64,000 nt of DNA from Wolbachia endosymbiont of Diaphorina citri. GTDB taxonomy: Bacteria > Pseudomonadota > Alphaproteobacteria > Rickettsiales > Anaplasmataceae. Location: assembly GCF_013096535.2 (NCBI RefSeq), contig NZ_CP051265.2, positions 1,116,001 through 1,180,000 of the forward strand, written 5' to 3'. Shown here piece after piece: positions 56,419 to 64,000 of the stretch. The position numbers were made by a program, and so were the translations under genes. Each line of letters begins with the position of its first letter. The stretch's first letter is position 1. The notes under the pieces were generated by a model, which was given only the letters and a program-made list of their open reading frames with translations, was not told the origin of the DNA and did not search any database.

Positions 56419-57078
56419 CTACAAAATACAACAAGTTCTATTTATTTGAGGAAGTTGTGCGTCTTGTAGAACAGATTTTGTTGTAGGTTTCTCTGTAGCT
56501 ATTTCAAGGTTTTCTTCTATGCTTTTTTGTTCTGTGTAATCTTTAACTTCTTGAATGAAATCTTCAAGCCACTTCTCACTACCTATCTTAGCATGTCGTT
56601 GTTGCTCACCTTTAAGAAGTTTTATTACAGCTGCATCTTGATTTTCAGGAGCTCTTTGATTTTTAAGCCACGAGTCACGAATATCAGGAGGAGCTTTTTT
56701 CAAATGAGCTTCAAAGGTTGCTTTTGTGTCTTTTGTACTTTCTTCTTGTTGATCTTGATGGAATTTAAACCAGAAATTGCGAATATCAGGAGAAGCTTTA
56801 TCCCAAAGAAGTTTAGTAATTTCTTTTATATTTCTCAGATCTTCTTGTTTCAATCTTTTACCATCACCTATATATCGTTTATTAAGACCAACTTGCAGAG
56901 GATAAAGTAAAAGGGTAGTTTTGCTCTGTGAGTATATAGGTCTATTTAAAATCATTTCTAGATTTGTATCACAATCTTCTAATACTGCTTTAACTTTTTC
57001 AATTTTCAAAGAATTTATTGCTTCACATAATTTGCAATGAAGGGTACCTATTCTTCCTAAATTTTCCACTTTTTGCAT
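56419..57078 (-). pseudogene. Ankyrin-like protein with C-terminal CCIL, 3' part of a frameshifted gene
   Basis: The 219-residue part is helical with two related segments ending in PDIRNFWFKFHQDQQ and PDIRDSWLKNQRAPE. The last residues are INRTCCIL, a CaaX-type end; CCIL is also the C-terminus of the host GTPase RalA, which is geranylgeranylated. Upstream of its first ATG the same frame continues with protein-like sequence (YEESHQKNDIRDRAMQ) into the 5' part, so the ATG at 57078 is internal. Some secreted ankyrin proteins, such as Legionella AnkB, use CaaX ends to reach host membranes. Confidence 0.75.
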
Positions 57079-57659
57079 AGCTCTATCACGAATATCATTT
57101 TTCTGATGAGATTCTTCATAAGTTCGTTTGGTAGCTTTTTCAGTGCACTTTCTATTATAATTCTCAATTTCTGGAATAAATTTTTAACATCAAAATTTGA
57201 ACTATAATTAGCTGATTTGATTGCACTATCACTCAAGAAGACACGAGTGTTTTTATCAGCTTTATCCCAAAATGCCTTAATGATATCTCCTTCTTGTTTT
57301 AAAATAGCAAAATCTAAGATAGTATAATTACCATCGAACTTACTCCTTAAAACCTTTTGTGTATAATCTATATCCTCCTCAGAATTAATTTTTTTGATTA
57401 TGTTTAGGACTTCTCGAAGACTGCTATTCACAACTGCAAAACGTAATGAATTTTGAGTTGCTTTACGCTTATTCCATAAAGCATTAGTGTATTCATTAGC
57501 TTTCTGCTGAAGTGTCTGAATGATTTCTTCATTTCCTATGGATTTAGCAACATCAAAGATTGTACGACCACTCGGGAATTGGCTTCTGAAAACCTTTTGT
57601 ATATTACTGTAAGAATTAATATTTAATATATTCTGGACCTCTTGAAGATTGTTATTCAA
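57057..57659 (-). pseudogene. Ankyrin-like protein, 5' part of a frameshifted gene
   Basis: The 200-residue frame has degenerate ankyrin-like units (GRTIFDVAKSIGNEEIIQTL, LRFAVVNSSLREVLNII, YTILDFAILKQEGDIIKAF). After FDVKNLFQ it leaves the natural frame and soon stops. With one more A in the run at 57181-57185 it reads FDVKKFIPEIENYNRKCTEK and enters the 3' part. No ATG exists upstream of the TTG at 57659, although the frame stays open for about 18 more codons (LDCGLIKTQESLYFAI), so the 5' end may also be lost. Confidence 0.72.
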
Positions 57660-57837
57660 AATTGCAAAATATAATGATTCTTGAGTTTTAATAAGGCCAC
57701 AATCTAATACTATACCCTACCTCTATCTCTTATGGCAAATTTAGCGCTATAATTATACGTATTTATAATCAAGTCAAGAGAAAAAATTAGCAAAGCGGTT
57801 GAAGTTTTAATAACATATAGCTTTCACAGTACTGTCT

Positions 57838-59295
57838 ATGGAAAGTCTGCAAGTTTTACGTTCAATTGCGTTTATTGTGGGAATTTTTCTATTGTTGTTT
57901 GGCGTAGCAATGCTTATTCCTGCTATTACTAATAATTATCTAGGTTACGAATGGAAAAATTTTCTGGTTGGATTTATAGTTACCTGCACATTTAGTGCGA
58001 TTTTTATTTTACTGGGTAAACTAAATAGGGTACATGGAATGCCGGCAATTTTTGCGATTACCAGTTGTACCTGGATTGCATTATCTCTATTTGCAGCTAT
58101 TCCATTTTATCTTGATAGTTTAAGCTACATTGATGCACTGTTTGAAGCAGTATCTGGGATTACAACCACAGGAGCAACTGTTCTAAGTTACATCGAGCAA
58201 CAATCTCCGGGGATACTACTGTGGAGAGCAATGCTGCACGGTATAGGTGGTTTTGGAGTAATTACAGTAGGAATTGCAATTTTTCCCATATTTAAGGTTT
58301 TGAGCTTAAATAATTTACTCTATTCTGAGTACTCAGATGCTCTTAAAAGAAAGTTACCACATACGCGAAGCGTAGTAATACATATTGCAGAAATATATTA
58401 CTGCCTAATTTTATTGTGCATATTTTCCTACTATCTAGCTGGCATGCCATTATTTGACGCAGTATGTCACGGAATGTCCGCTGTATCAACTGGTGGATTT
58501 GCTAACTATAACGATTCTATAGGCTACTACAATAACCCTATATTGGAGGTCATAACAATTATCTTTATGATTTTAGGCTCTTTACCTTTTCTGAGCTATT
58601 TAAAAATTATAAGACGATTAGATGTTTGTTATGATGAACAGGTCTCTTACTTTATTAAGATAGTTGTTATCTCATCTTTGCTTGCTTGTTTTTGGTTATA
58701 TAAAAATTTTGACTTAGGAGTATTTTTATCATTTAGGTACAGCACATTCACCATTACCTCCTCTATCACATCAACTGGCTATGTAATGTGCAACTACTTG
58801 AATTGGAGCTTTATTTCAGTCTTAGCTTTCTTTTTAGCCTTTATTGGTGGATGTGGTGGTTCTGCTAGTGGTGGAATCAAAATCTTCCGTTTAGTCATTT
58901 TTCTAAAGTCTATAAGGAATTACTTTAGCTCTTTATTAAATCCAAGTGAAAGCGATAGAGTAAAACTCAATGGTAAAATACTGGAAAATGATGAAGTTCA
59001 ATCCGTCTTTACGTTTTTTGCGATTTACATGTTAACGTTCACTATATCATCAATAATGATGTCTTACTTGAGCAATGCGGACTTTATAACTAGCATCAGC
59101 TCTGTTTCTGCAATGCTTACAAATTCTGGCCCAGGATTTAGTAACCTAATAGGTCCTTCAGGTAATTATTCCTCCTTTAGTGGTGGAGTAAAGCTATTTC
59201 TATCGTTTTTGATGCTGCTTGGCAGGCTTGAAATATTGCCAATTTATTTTTGTATAGGTAGTTTATACTGGAAACTTTGCCATTCCAGAGTGTAA
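57838..59295 (+). CDS. Trk/Ktr-type potassium uptake protein, TrkH family
   Basis: The 485-residue product has four repeated M1-P-M2 units. The selectivity-filter segments appear in order: SGITTTGATVLS, AVSTGGFANYN, SSITSTGYVM and NSGPGFSN, each with a central glycine, near residues 108, 220, 320 and 440. TrkH/KtrB takes up K+ with a regulatory TrkA/KtrA subunit, which is not in this window. It stands alone. Confidence 0.92.
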   Translation: MESLQVLRSIAFIVGIFLLLFGVAMLIPAITNNYLGYEWKNFLVGFIVTCTFSAIFILLGKLNRVHGMPAIFAITSCTWIALSLFAAIPFYLDSLSYIDALFEAVSGITTTGATVLSYIEQQSPGILLWRAMLHGIGGFGVITVGIAIFPIFKVLSLNNLLYSEYSDALKRKLPHTRSVVIHIAEIYYCLILLCIFSYYLAGMPLFDAVCHGMSAVSTGGFANYNDSIGYYNNPILEVITIIFMILGSLPFLSYLKIIRRLDVCYDEQVSYFIKIVVISSLLACFWLYKNFDLGVFLSFRYSTFTITSSITSTGYVMCNYLNWSFISVLAFFLAFIGGCGGSASGGIKIFRLVIFLKSIRNYFSSLLNPSESDRVKLNGKILENDEVQSVFTFFAIYMLTFTISSIMMSYLSNADFITSISSVSAMLTNSGPGFSNLIGPSGNYSSFSGGVKLFLSFLMLLGRLEILPIYFCIGSLYWKLCHSRV

Positions 59296-59307
59296 CGCTA
59301 ATTCAGG

Positions 59308-59335
59308 TTTACATTTAAATTCTATTACATATTAT
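59308..59335 (+). promoter_or_regulatory. Predicted sigma-70 promoter for dcd
   Basis: TTTACA at 59308-59313, 16 bp, TATTAT at 59330-59335: each box has one mismatch to consensus. The dcd start is 31 bp beyond the -10 box. Confidence 0.45.
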
Positions 59336-59366
59336 TATAAATATTACAAAACTTTAAGGGACAATT

Positions 59367-59924
59367 ATGGCAGTTATGCCAGATAAATGGATAAGGGAAA
59401 AGGCTGAAAACTCTAGAATGATAGAGCCTTTTGTGAATCATAAAAGCAGTAAGGGTGTTGTATCTTTCGGGTTATCATCTTATGGGTATGATGCAAGAGT
59501 TAGTAATAAGTTTAAGATTTTTACTAATGTTAATTCAGCTATTGTGGACCCCAAGAATTTTTCTGAGAATAGTTTCATAGATAAGGAAACAGATGTATGT
59601 ATAATCCCGCCAAATAGTTTTGTACTTGCCAGCACAGTGGAATATTTTCGTATACCAAGGAATATACTGGTAATTTGTGTTGGTAAATCAACTTATGCAA
59701 GATGTGGTATTATAGTAAACGTCACACCTTTGGAGCCTGGATGGGAAGGTCACGTCACACTTGAATTCTCGAACACCACTCCACTTCCTGCAAAAATTTA
59801 CGCTAATGAAGGCGCATGCCAATTTGTGTTTTTAAGCGGCGAAAGTGAATGCGAGAAATCATATGATGATATGAAAGGAAAATATATGAACCAACATGGT
59901 ATCACTTTGCCGTTAGTTAAGTGA
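59367..59924 (+). CDS. dcd: dCTP deaminase
   Basis: Dcd converts dCTP to dUTP, the source of dTMP. The 185-residue product has [15 protein letters not shown] near residue 34, [20 protein letters not shown] near residue 107 and [11 protein letters not shown], which carries the catalytic glutamate. It ends [12 protein letters not shown]. The homotrimeric dUTPase-like fold is clear. It stands alone before an IS630 scar. Confidence 0.96.
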   Translation: MAVMPDKWIREKAENSRMIEPFVNHKSSKGVVSFGLSSYGYDARVSNKFKIFTNVNSAIVDPKNFSENSFIDKETDVCIIPPNSFVLASTVEYFRIPRNILVICVGKSTYARCGIIVNVTPLEPGWEGHVTLEFSNTTPLPAKIYANEGACQFVFLSGESECEKSYDDMKGKYMNQHGITLPLVK

Positions 59925-59989
59925 TTACTTTAGATGCATTTCTTTATTAATTGATATCCTTTCAAGCCGCTAATACTGATTGCATTTGC

Positions 59990-60430
59990 CTAGTTACAAA
60001 AATAATGTCTGTGCTAAAACATGCTCATATATAGCTCTTTTTCTAATAGTTCGAATAGCTGGATATTCTTTCTGGCTCAATTTTTTATAACAAACCAATG
60101 GTTTGATTAAAATCAGGAGAATGTGTAGGCAGATATATAACTTCAGCACCGACACTTTTAACAAATTCACTTGTTTTCTATGAAAAGTTGCATTATCCAA
60201 AATCACCCAGCAAAAAGTTTGAACTAGCTATTAAAAACGTCTGTATCGCAGTAGCCTTCAAAAATCATAGGCGCCATAATTTTTCCCTTATTCAAAGCTG
60301 CAATCATACTAATACGCTGACTTTTGTGTTATCAATTCCAGATTAGTCGATATATACAAGAATTTCAGTGTTTTTTGTTGCTATGAGTTTTTTAAGCTCA
60401 GCACGTTTTTTCTGCGTCCTTAAATAGTCC
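59990..60430 (-). pseudogene. Degraded IS630-family transposase
   Basis: Read on the - strand: KRAEL and IATKNTEILVYID-stop-SGIDN, then after a frameshift RISMIAALNKGKIMAPMIFE (with changes) and GYCDTDVFN, and then ILDNATFHRKQVN, SVGAEVIYLPTHSPDFN in shifted frames. These are the DDE core blocks of IS630/Tc1 transposases. A stop replaces the residue after the first catalytic Asp, and large parts are deleted, so it is inactive. The open frame at 59994-60206 is part of this scar. Confidence 0.82.
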
Positions 60431-60435
60431 TAATT

Positions 60436-61671
60436 TTAATTTGTTTTAAGTTTAAAGTCTTTCGTTAGGTTTGCAGAATACATTTCCTTATTATCTTGGT
60501 TATAGAAAGTAAATTTGTGATCGTCTAAACCTAATATTGCAAAGCCAAAGCCGAAAAAGTTTCTAACTTCGTGTGCTAAGTAATTTCTACTATTTGGATA
60601 GTTAAATTCTACGTTTTGATAAACAGGTTCTTGATCTTGAGCGTGTAATAATGCACCGCCGTTTCCAACTATAATCTGATCTGGAACATTATCCATTAAT
60701 AAAATCTGGGCTATATGAATGTGGCCAGAAACTATGGTAGTAACATTGCTTGGAAATTTATCTCCAAAAGCTTCAATTTGTGTAAGATTACCATGGCTTT
60801 TTAATGTCAAAAATTCTTTTTTTGGAGATCTCCAAAGTGGTTTATGAGTCAAAAACCACGTGGGCTTATCTTGTATCAATTTATCAAACTGCCTCTCAAA
60901 AGCATCAACTGTGCTTTGGGTTGTAAAAATTTCCTCACCGGATGAAGAGTCGAAGATAAAAAACTTCATCGGCCCAGCATCTAAGAACCAACTGGAAATA
61001 AGATCTTCACATTTTTGAGGGGAAAAGGGGTATGAATCTAAATATCTGAACCATCCTTCATAAGCTCTATTACAACTCTCATGATTTCCACGAACAAAAA
61101 GAAAAGGAGATTGTATTAAAATATCTTTTGCAGGCTCAAACCAATCAGCGTACCAAGCTTCTTTGCTATATCCATAAATATCGCCGCACTTTTTTGTGTT
61201 TCTACATTTTGTTTGTCTATAATGATAATCACCAACATGGATAATTAAATCTGGTTTATGAAAAGCGATTGAATCTAAATTTTTTTTCAAAGGCCAGCTA
61301 TCTACAGAATTACATTCTTGCTGAAATAACATATTTATTCTACATCCTGTATCGCCAATGAAGGCAATTTTGCTGATCTTTTCCGCTAATACGGGAACTT
61401 TTATATTGTCAATACTAATGTTTTGAGCATTTGTTTCTACTATCAGTTCACAAACTGTTTCGGTATTGTTAATTGAGCTGCGACTTAGCATTTCTACTTC
61501 CTTATTATCGACGTAAGCAATGGGACACATGTTATTGTCTATAATCGCACGTATGCTTAATTTATTTTCTGGAATGATTTGAGACCATGTGTACAATATT
61601 TGTGCATGAGTGGAGTGAAAGCTAATTGTAAGAGATAGAATTAAAAAAATGAAGATATTAGCTACTTTCAT
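60436..61671 (-). CDS. Secreted calcineurin-like metallophosphoesterase
   Basis: The 411-residue product has a signal peptide (about residues 1-23). The metal-binding motifs follow in order: GDTG (D107), GDYHYR (D148), GNHE (N196, H197), then THKPLW and SGHIH, a full two-metal set. This resembles purple-acid-phosphatase-type phosphoesterases, with an extra N-terminal domain of about 90 residues. It would act in the periplasm or outside. Substrate unknown. It ends a few bases from the IS630 scar. Confidence 0.88.
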   Translation of the reverse strand: MKVANIFIFLILSLTISFHSTHAQILYTWSQIIPENKLSIRAIIDNNMCPIAYVDNKEVEMLSRSSINNTETVCELIVETNAQNISIDNIKVPVLAEKISKIAFIGDTGCRINMLFQQECNSVDSWPLKKNLDSIAFHKPDLIIHVGDYHYRQTKCRNTKKCGDIYGYSKEAWYADWFEPAKDILIQSPFLFVRGNHESCNRAYEGWFRYLDSYPFSPQKCEDLISSWFLDAGPMKFFIFDSSSGEEIFTTQSTVDAFERQFDKLIQDKPTWFLTHKPLWRSPKKEFLTLKSHGNLTQIEAFGDKFPSNVTTIVSGHIHIAQILLMDNVPDQIIVGNGGALLHAQDQEPVYQNVEFNYPNSRNYLAHEVRNFFGFGFAILGLDDHKFTFYNQDNKEMYSANLTKDFKLKTN

Positions 61672-61789
61672 TTGTATAAAGACCTAAATTAAGAATTAGT
61701 ATTAAGATTATCTTAAATGATTAAAGTTTGTAACCATAAAATTCATAGTTAAATTATACAGGCATTTCCTAAATTATCCTAGTATCAGA

Positions 61790-61818
61790 TTGACACTTTA
61801 GATGAAAAACCCTAAAAT
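61790..61818 (+). promoter_or_regulatory. Strong sigma-70 promoter before tRNA-Leu and ribA-virB8-virB9
   Basis: The -35 box TTGACA (61790-61795) is perfect; the -10 box TAAAAT (61813-61818) has one mismatch, with the ideal 17-bp spacing. The tRNA-Leu gene begins 43 bp after the -10 box. No other promoter of this quality and no terminator is seen before ribA, so transcripts may read into the type IV secretion genes. Confidence 0.7.
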
Positions 61819-61861
61819 GATTAAGTAATTTAAAGTAATTATATAGAAACTAGAATAAAGT

Positions 61862-61949
61862 GCGGTCGTGGTGGAATTGGTAGACACGCAGCGTTGAGGT
61901 CGCTGTGGCTCACAAAGCCTTGGAAGTTCAAGTCTTCTCGACCGCACCA
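61862..61949 (+). tRNA. tRNA-Leu (anticodon GAG)
   Basis: The 88-nt class II tRNA has acceptor GCGGTCG with CGACCGC, anticodon arm CAGCG-TTGAGGT-CGCTG giving GAG, a long variable arm (TGGCTCACAAAGCCTTG) and a T arm with GTTCAAGTC. The discriminator is A and CCA is encoded. The ribA start codon is only 20 bp after its 3' end. Confidence 0.95.
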
Positions 61950-61969
61950 AGTTGTTTGGTGTAGGTGAA

Positions 61970-63055
61970 ATGTTTATAGGAAATCAAAGTAGAAATAAAG
62001 TAGAAAGGGCCATCAGTGAAGTCAGGCGTGGTCTTCCAATTTTAATATATGATGATGAAAATAACTATCTATTGCTTGCTGCTGCTGAAACTTTAGAAAA
62101 AAATTTATTTAGTCAATATAAGCTTATATCAGGTAATGTGTATGTTACTTTGACTGCAAGTAAGGTAAAATACATATGTCAGAGTAAAGAACATAGTAGC
62201 AAACGTCTGTTGATAAGCAATTTTGATGAACTGCTCCATTTAATAAACTGTTCAAAGGAAGGTAGCATAAAAGAGTTGCAATGCTCAAAGACAATAGATG
62301 CGTATGCTGTTGCCTTGCTTAAGTTCTCAGAATTATTGCCATACGCGTTAGTGGCTGATATGACTTTTGAGAATAAACATGAAATGCGAAATTGGTGTGA
62401 AGAAAATGACATTATTGTACTAAATACGTTACTTGTGAATGATTTTCAACAAAATCATAGTGTGTATGAAGTGTGCAAAACATCATTATTTTTAAAACAG
62501 ACTCAAGAAGTAGATATCATATCTTATAGAACCAAAAGTGGCGGAAGAGAACATTATGCAATTATCATTGGCAATCCAGATAAAGATAATGAGCCATTAG
62601 TGAGAATTCATTCTGCATGCTATACAGGAGACTTATTAGACAGCTTATCATGTGATTGCAGAAGCCAGTTACATCAAGCGATTCAAATAATGACCGACTT
62701 TGGGAATGGCATTATATTATACTTGATGCAAGATGGGAGAGGCATTGGTTTAACTAATAAGTTAAGAGCATACAGTATGCAAAGAAAACATAATCTTGAT
62801 ACTGTTGATGCAAATAGAGTATTGGGTTTTGAAGATGATGAAAGGAGCTTTGCTGTTGCAGCTAAAATACTTAAGAAATTGAACATTAACAAAATACAAT
62901 TACTTACAAACAATGGTAGAAAGTTATCAGAGTTGAAAAATAACGGTATAGAAGTTACAAAGTGTATACCACTTATTATGGAACGCAATGAATATAATGA
63001 TTCATATATGGAAACAAAATTTAGCAAGTTAGGCCATGGATTAAGGGTTTGTTAG
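61970..63055 (+). CDS. ribA: GTP cyclohydrolase II with degenerate N-terminal RibB-like domain
   Basis: RibA opens GTP in the first step of riboflavin synthesis. The product (361 residues from the ATG at 61970, with AGGTG 4 bp before it; a TTG lies six codons upstream) has the zinc site C217, C228, C230 (SACYTGDLLDS, LSCDCRSQ) and the GTP-site motif DGRGIGLTNKLRAY. The first about 170 residues keep a faint RibB pattern (RRGLPILIYDDENN) but lack the ENEGDL acid cluster, so this half is probably inactive; a separate RibB is encoded at 15413. It is followed by virB8. Confidence 0.93.
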   Translation: MFIGNQSRNKVERAISEVRRGLPILIYDDENNYLLLAAAETLEKNLFSQYKLISGNVYVTLTASKVKYICQSKEHSSKRLLISNFDELLHLINCSKEGSIKELQCSKTIDAYAVALLKFSELLPYALVADMTFENKHEMRNWCEENDIIVLNTLLVNDFQQNHSVYEVCKTSLFLKQTQEVDIISYRTKSGGREHYAIIIGNPDKDNEPLVRIHSACYTGDLLDSLSCDCRSQLHQAIQIMTDFGNGIILYLMQDGRGIGLTNKLRAYSMQRKHNLDTVDANRVLGFEDDERSFAVAAKILKKLNINKIQLLTNNGRKLSELKNNGIEVTKCIPLIMERNEYNDSYMETKFSKLGHGLRVC

Positions 63056-63127
63056 CTTTTTTGTTATAACTACTTTGTTAGCTTGCTATGTTAATTAATA
63101 TAAGTTAAGATTTTTAAGAATATTGAG

Positions 63128-63808
63128 ATGCTGAAATTTTTAAAACAAGAAAAAAGTAATGAGTCATTGGATAAGGATATAAATTGGAATTCAAGTCGCT
63201 ATAGCACAGTTGTTGCTCAGAGAAATACTTTACTTTTATTTACATTAATATTACTAGTTGCAATTTCTATAAGCATATTAGCTATATTTAAAATTAGCAC
63301 AAGTAGCACTATTGAGCCATTCGTTATAGAAATTGACAAAAAGTCAGGAATAGTGCAATTGGTTGATCCTGTTACAATAAAACAATATTCTGCAAATGAA
63401 ACGCTGAACGATTATTTTATTTCAGAGTATATAAAAGCAAGGGAGGTTTTTGACCCATATAATTATAATTATAATTATTATACAAAAGTAAGGTTGTTTT
63501 CTTCACCTAGTGTATATAGTGAATTTAGCAATTATATAAAATCGCAGAATATGAATGACCTTTTTAATTTATATTCAGATGCTAAAGGTGAGTTGAAAAT
63601 TCGTTCAATTCAAAAATTAGGTAATGATGCTCTTCAAGTGAGATTTTCTATAGAATTTACACGAAAAGATGGAAATTCCTCAAGGAAAAATAAGATAGTT
63701 GTGATGTCGTATAAATATGCATCGCTTGAAATGAATGATCAGCAAAGATATATTAACCCGTTAGGGTTTCAAGTTATTTCATATAGAGTAGATGATGAAT
63801 ATGTGTAG
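63128..63808 (+). CDS. virB8: Type IV secretion system protein VirB8
   Basis: The 226-residue product has a short cytoplasmic N-terminus, one membrane segment (about residues 34-55) and a periplasmic domain of VirB8 type with VAQRNTLLLFTLILL before it, then IEPFVIEIDKKSGIVQLVDP and NPLGFQVISYRVDDEYV at the end. VirB8 nucleates assembly of the inner-membrane part of the VirB/D4 system. It overlaps virB9 by 14 bp and follows ribA by 72 bp. Confidence 0.93.
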   Translation: MLKFLKQEKSNESLDKDINWNSSRYSTVVAQRNTLLLFTLILLVAISISILAIFKISTSSTIEPFVIEIDKKSGIVQLVDPVTIKQYSANETLNDYFISEYIKAREVFDPYNYNYNYYTKVRLFSSPSVYSEFSNYIKSQNMNDLFNLYSDAKGELKIRSIQKLGNDALQVRFSIEFTRKDGNSSRKNKIVVMSYKYASLEMNDQQRYINPLGFQVISYRVDDEYV

Positions 63809-64000
63809 GATATTGTTAGTTTTAGCTTTACTAATAAGTGGCAGCTTAAATGCATCTATTAATAATAAACCTATTTCTGTAGATAGTAGAATAAAGACTT
63901 TTGTATATAGCCCTAATGAGGTGTTTACAGTAATTTTTAGTCAAGGTTACTATTCTTATATTGAGTTTGCAGAAGGGGAAAAAGTCAAAAACATTGCTGT
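63795..64000 (+). CDS. virB9: Type IV secretion system protein VirB9, 5' part (runs off the window)
   Basis: A signal peptide (MNMCRILLVLALLISGSLNA) is followed by DSRIKTFVYSPNEVFTVIF and the block QGYYSYIEFAEGEKV, which is the start of the VirB9 N-terminal domain. VirB9 forms the outer-membrane core ring with VirB7 and VirB10. The start overlaps the end of virB8; ATGs at 63792, 63795 and 63801 are all possible. The gene continues past the right edge. Confidence 0.9.
   Translation, partial: MNMCRILLVLALLISGSLNASINNKPISVDSRIKTFVYSPNEVFTVIFSQGYYSYIEFAEGEKVKNIA

Noticed and set aside
59994..60206. Independent 70-residue gene on the - strand
   Set aside because: Its LDNATFHR motif and surrounding blocks show that it is a part of the degraded IS630 transposase.

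Overview
The window is a piece of a Wolbachia chromosome (Alphaproteobacteria, Rickettsiales, Anaplasmataceae). The evidence is very AT-rich DNA, a long ribosomal-protein block without L30, a split ATP synthase operon, PPDK-type carbon metabolism, ankyrin-repeat genes, ribA placed directly before virB8-virB9, and a family of short palindromic repeats scattered between genes.

Layout. 1-12.4 kb: the S10-spc-alpha block on the + strand, from the 3' end of rplC to rplQ, with secY and adk inside and a good promoter between adk and rpsM. 12.4-16.1 kb: yraN, atpH-atpA without the rest of the F1 operon, greA, ribB. 16.1-28.2 kb: a BepA-like M48 protease facing a VirB2-like pilin gene, fabG, ppdK, an unrecognised 465-residue protein, an orphan membrane-fusion protein, then grxD-bolA-maeB on the - strand, and pgsA. 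28.2-33.7 kb: a multi-TM protein behind a near-consensus promoter, bamD, yebC, an M23 peptidase, an SPFH protein, then a TPP riboswitch controlling a SemiSWEET-like membrane protein and thiamine pyrophosphokinase. 33.7-44.3 kb: a repeat-rich spacer, a frameshifted ankyrin gene, an MFS transporter, ubiE, an ABC exporter and a decayed fragment of the same gene family, argS, ccmA, tadA. 44.3-51.8 kb: pyrG-secG, gamma-carbonic anhydrase, two lineage-type proteins, a transposase scar, glmS-yajC. 51.9-57.7 kb: tRNA-Asp, rpsB-tsf-pyrH-frr, pstS, and a second frameshifted ankyrin-like gene whose product would end in the CaaX-like tetrapeptide CCIL. 57.8-64 kb: trkH, dcd, an IS630 scar, a secreted phosphoesterase, then tRNA-Leu, ribA, virB8 and the start of virB9 behind a strong promoter.

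How the genes work together. Malic enzyme and PPDK form a malate to pyruvate to PEP route. RibA and RibB supply two early steps of riboflavin synthesis. The riboswitch, membrane protein and ThiN look like a complete salvage unit for thiamine. BolA and the CGFS glutaredoxin form a Fe-S partner pair. VirB8, VirB9 and VirB2 belong to the type IV secretion system, and the two damaged ankyrin genes are the kind of protein such a system delivers.

The most interesting signals are (1) the TPP-riboswitch/SemiSWEET/ThiN unit, where the closing helix of the riboswitch can pair across the start codon; (2) the ankyrin-like protein with a C-terminal CCIL, identical to the prenylation box of host RalA, in a gene broken by one missing A; and (3) the same lesion, A5 where the reading frame needs A6, in both damaged ankyrin genes. 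All calls come from reading the sequence; no database search or folding program was run.
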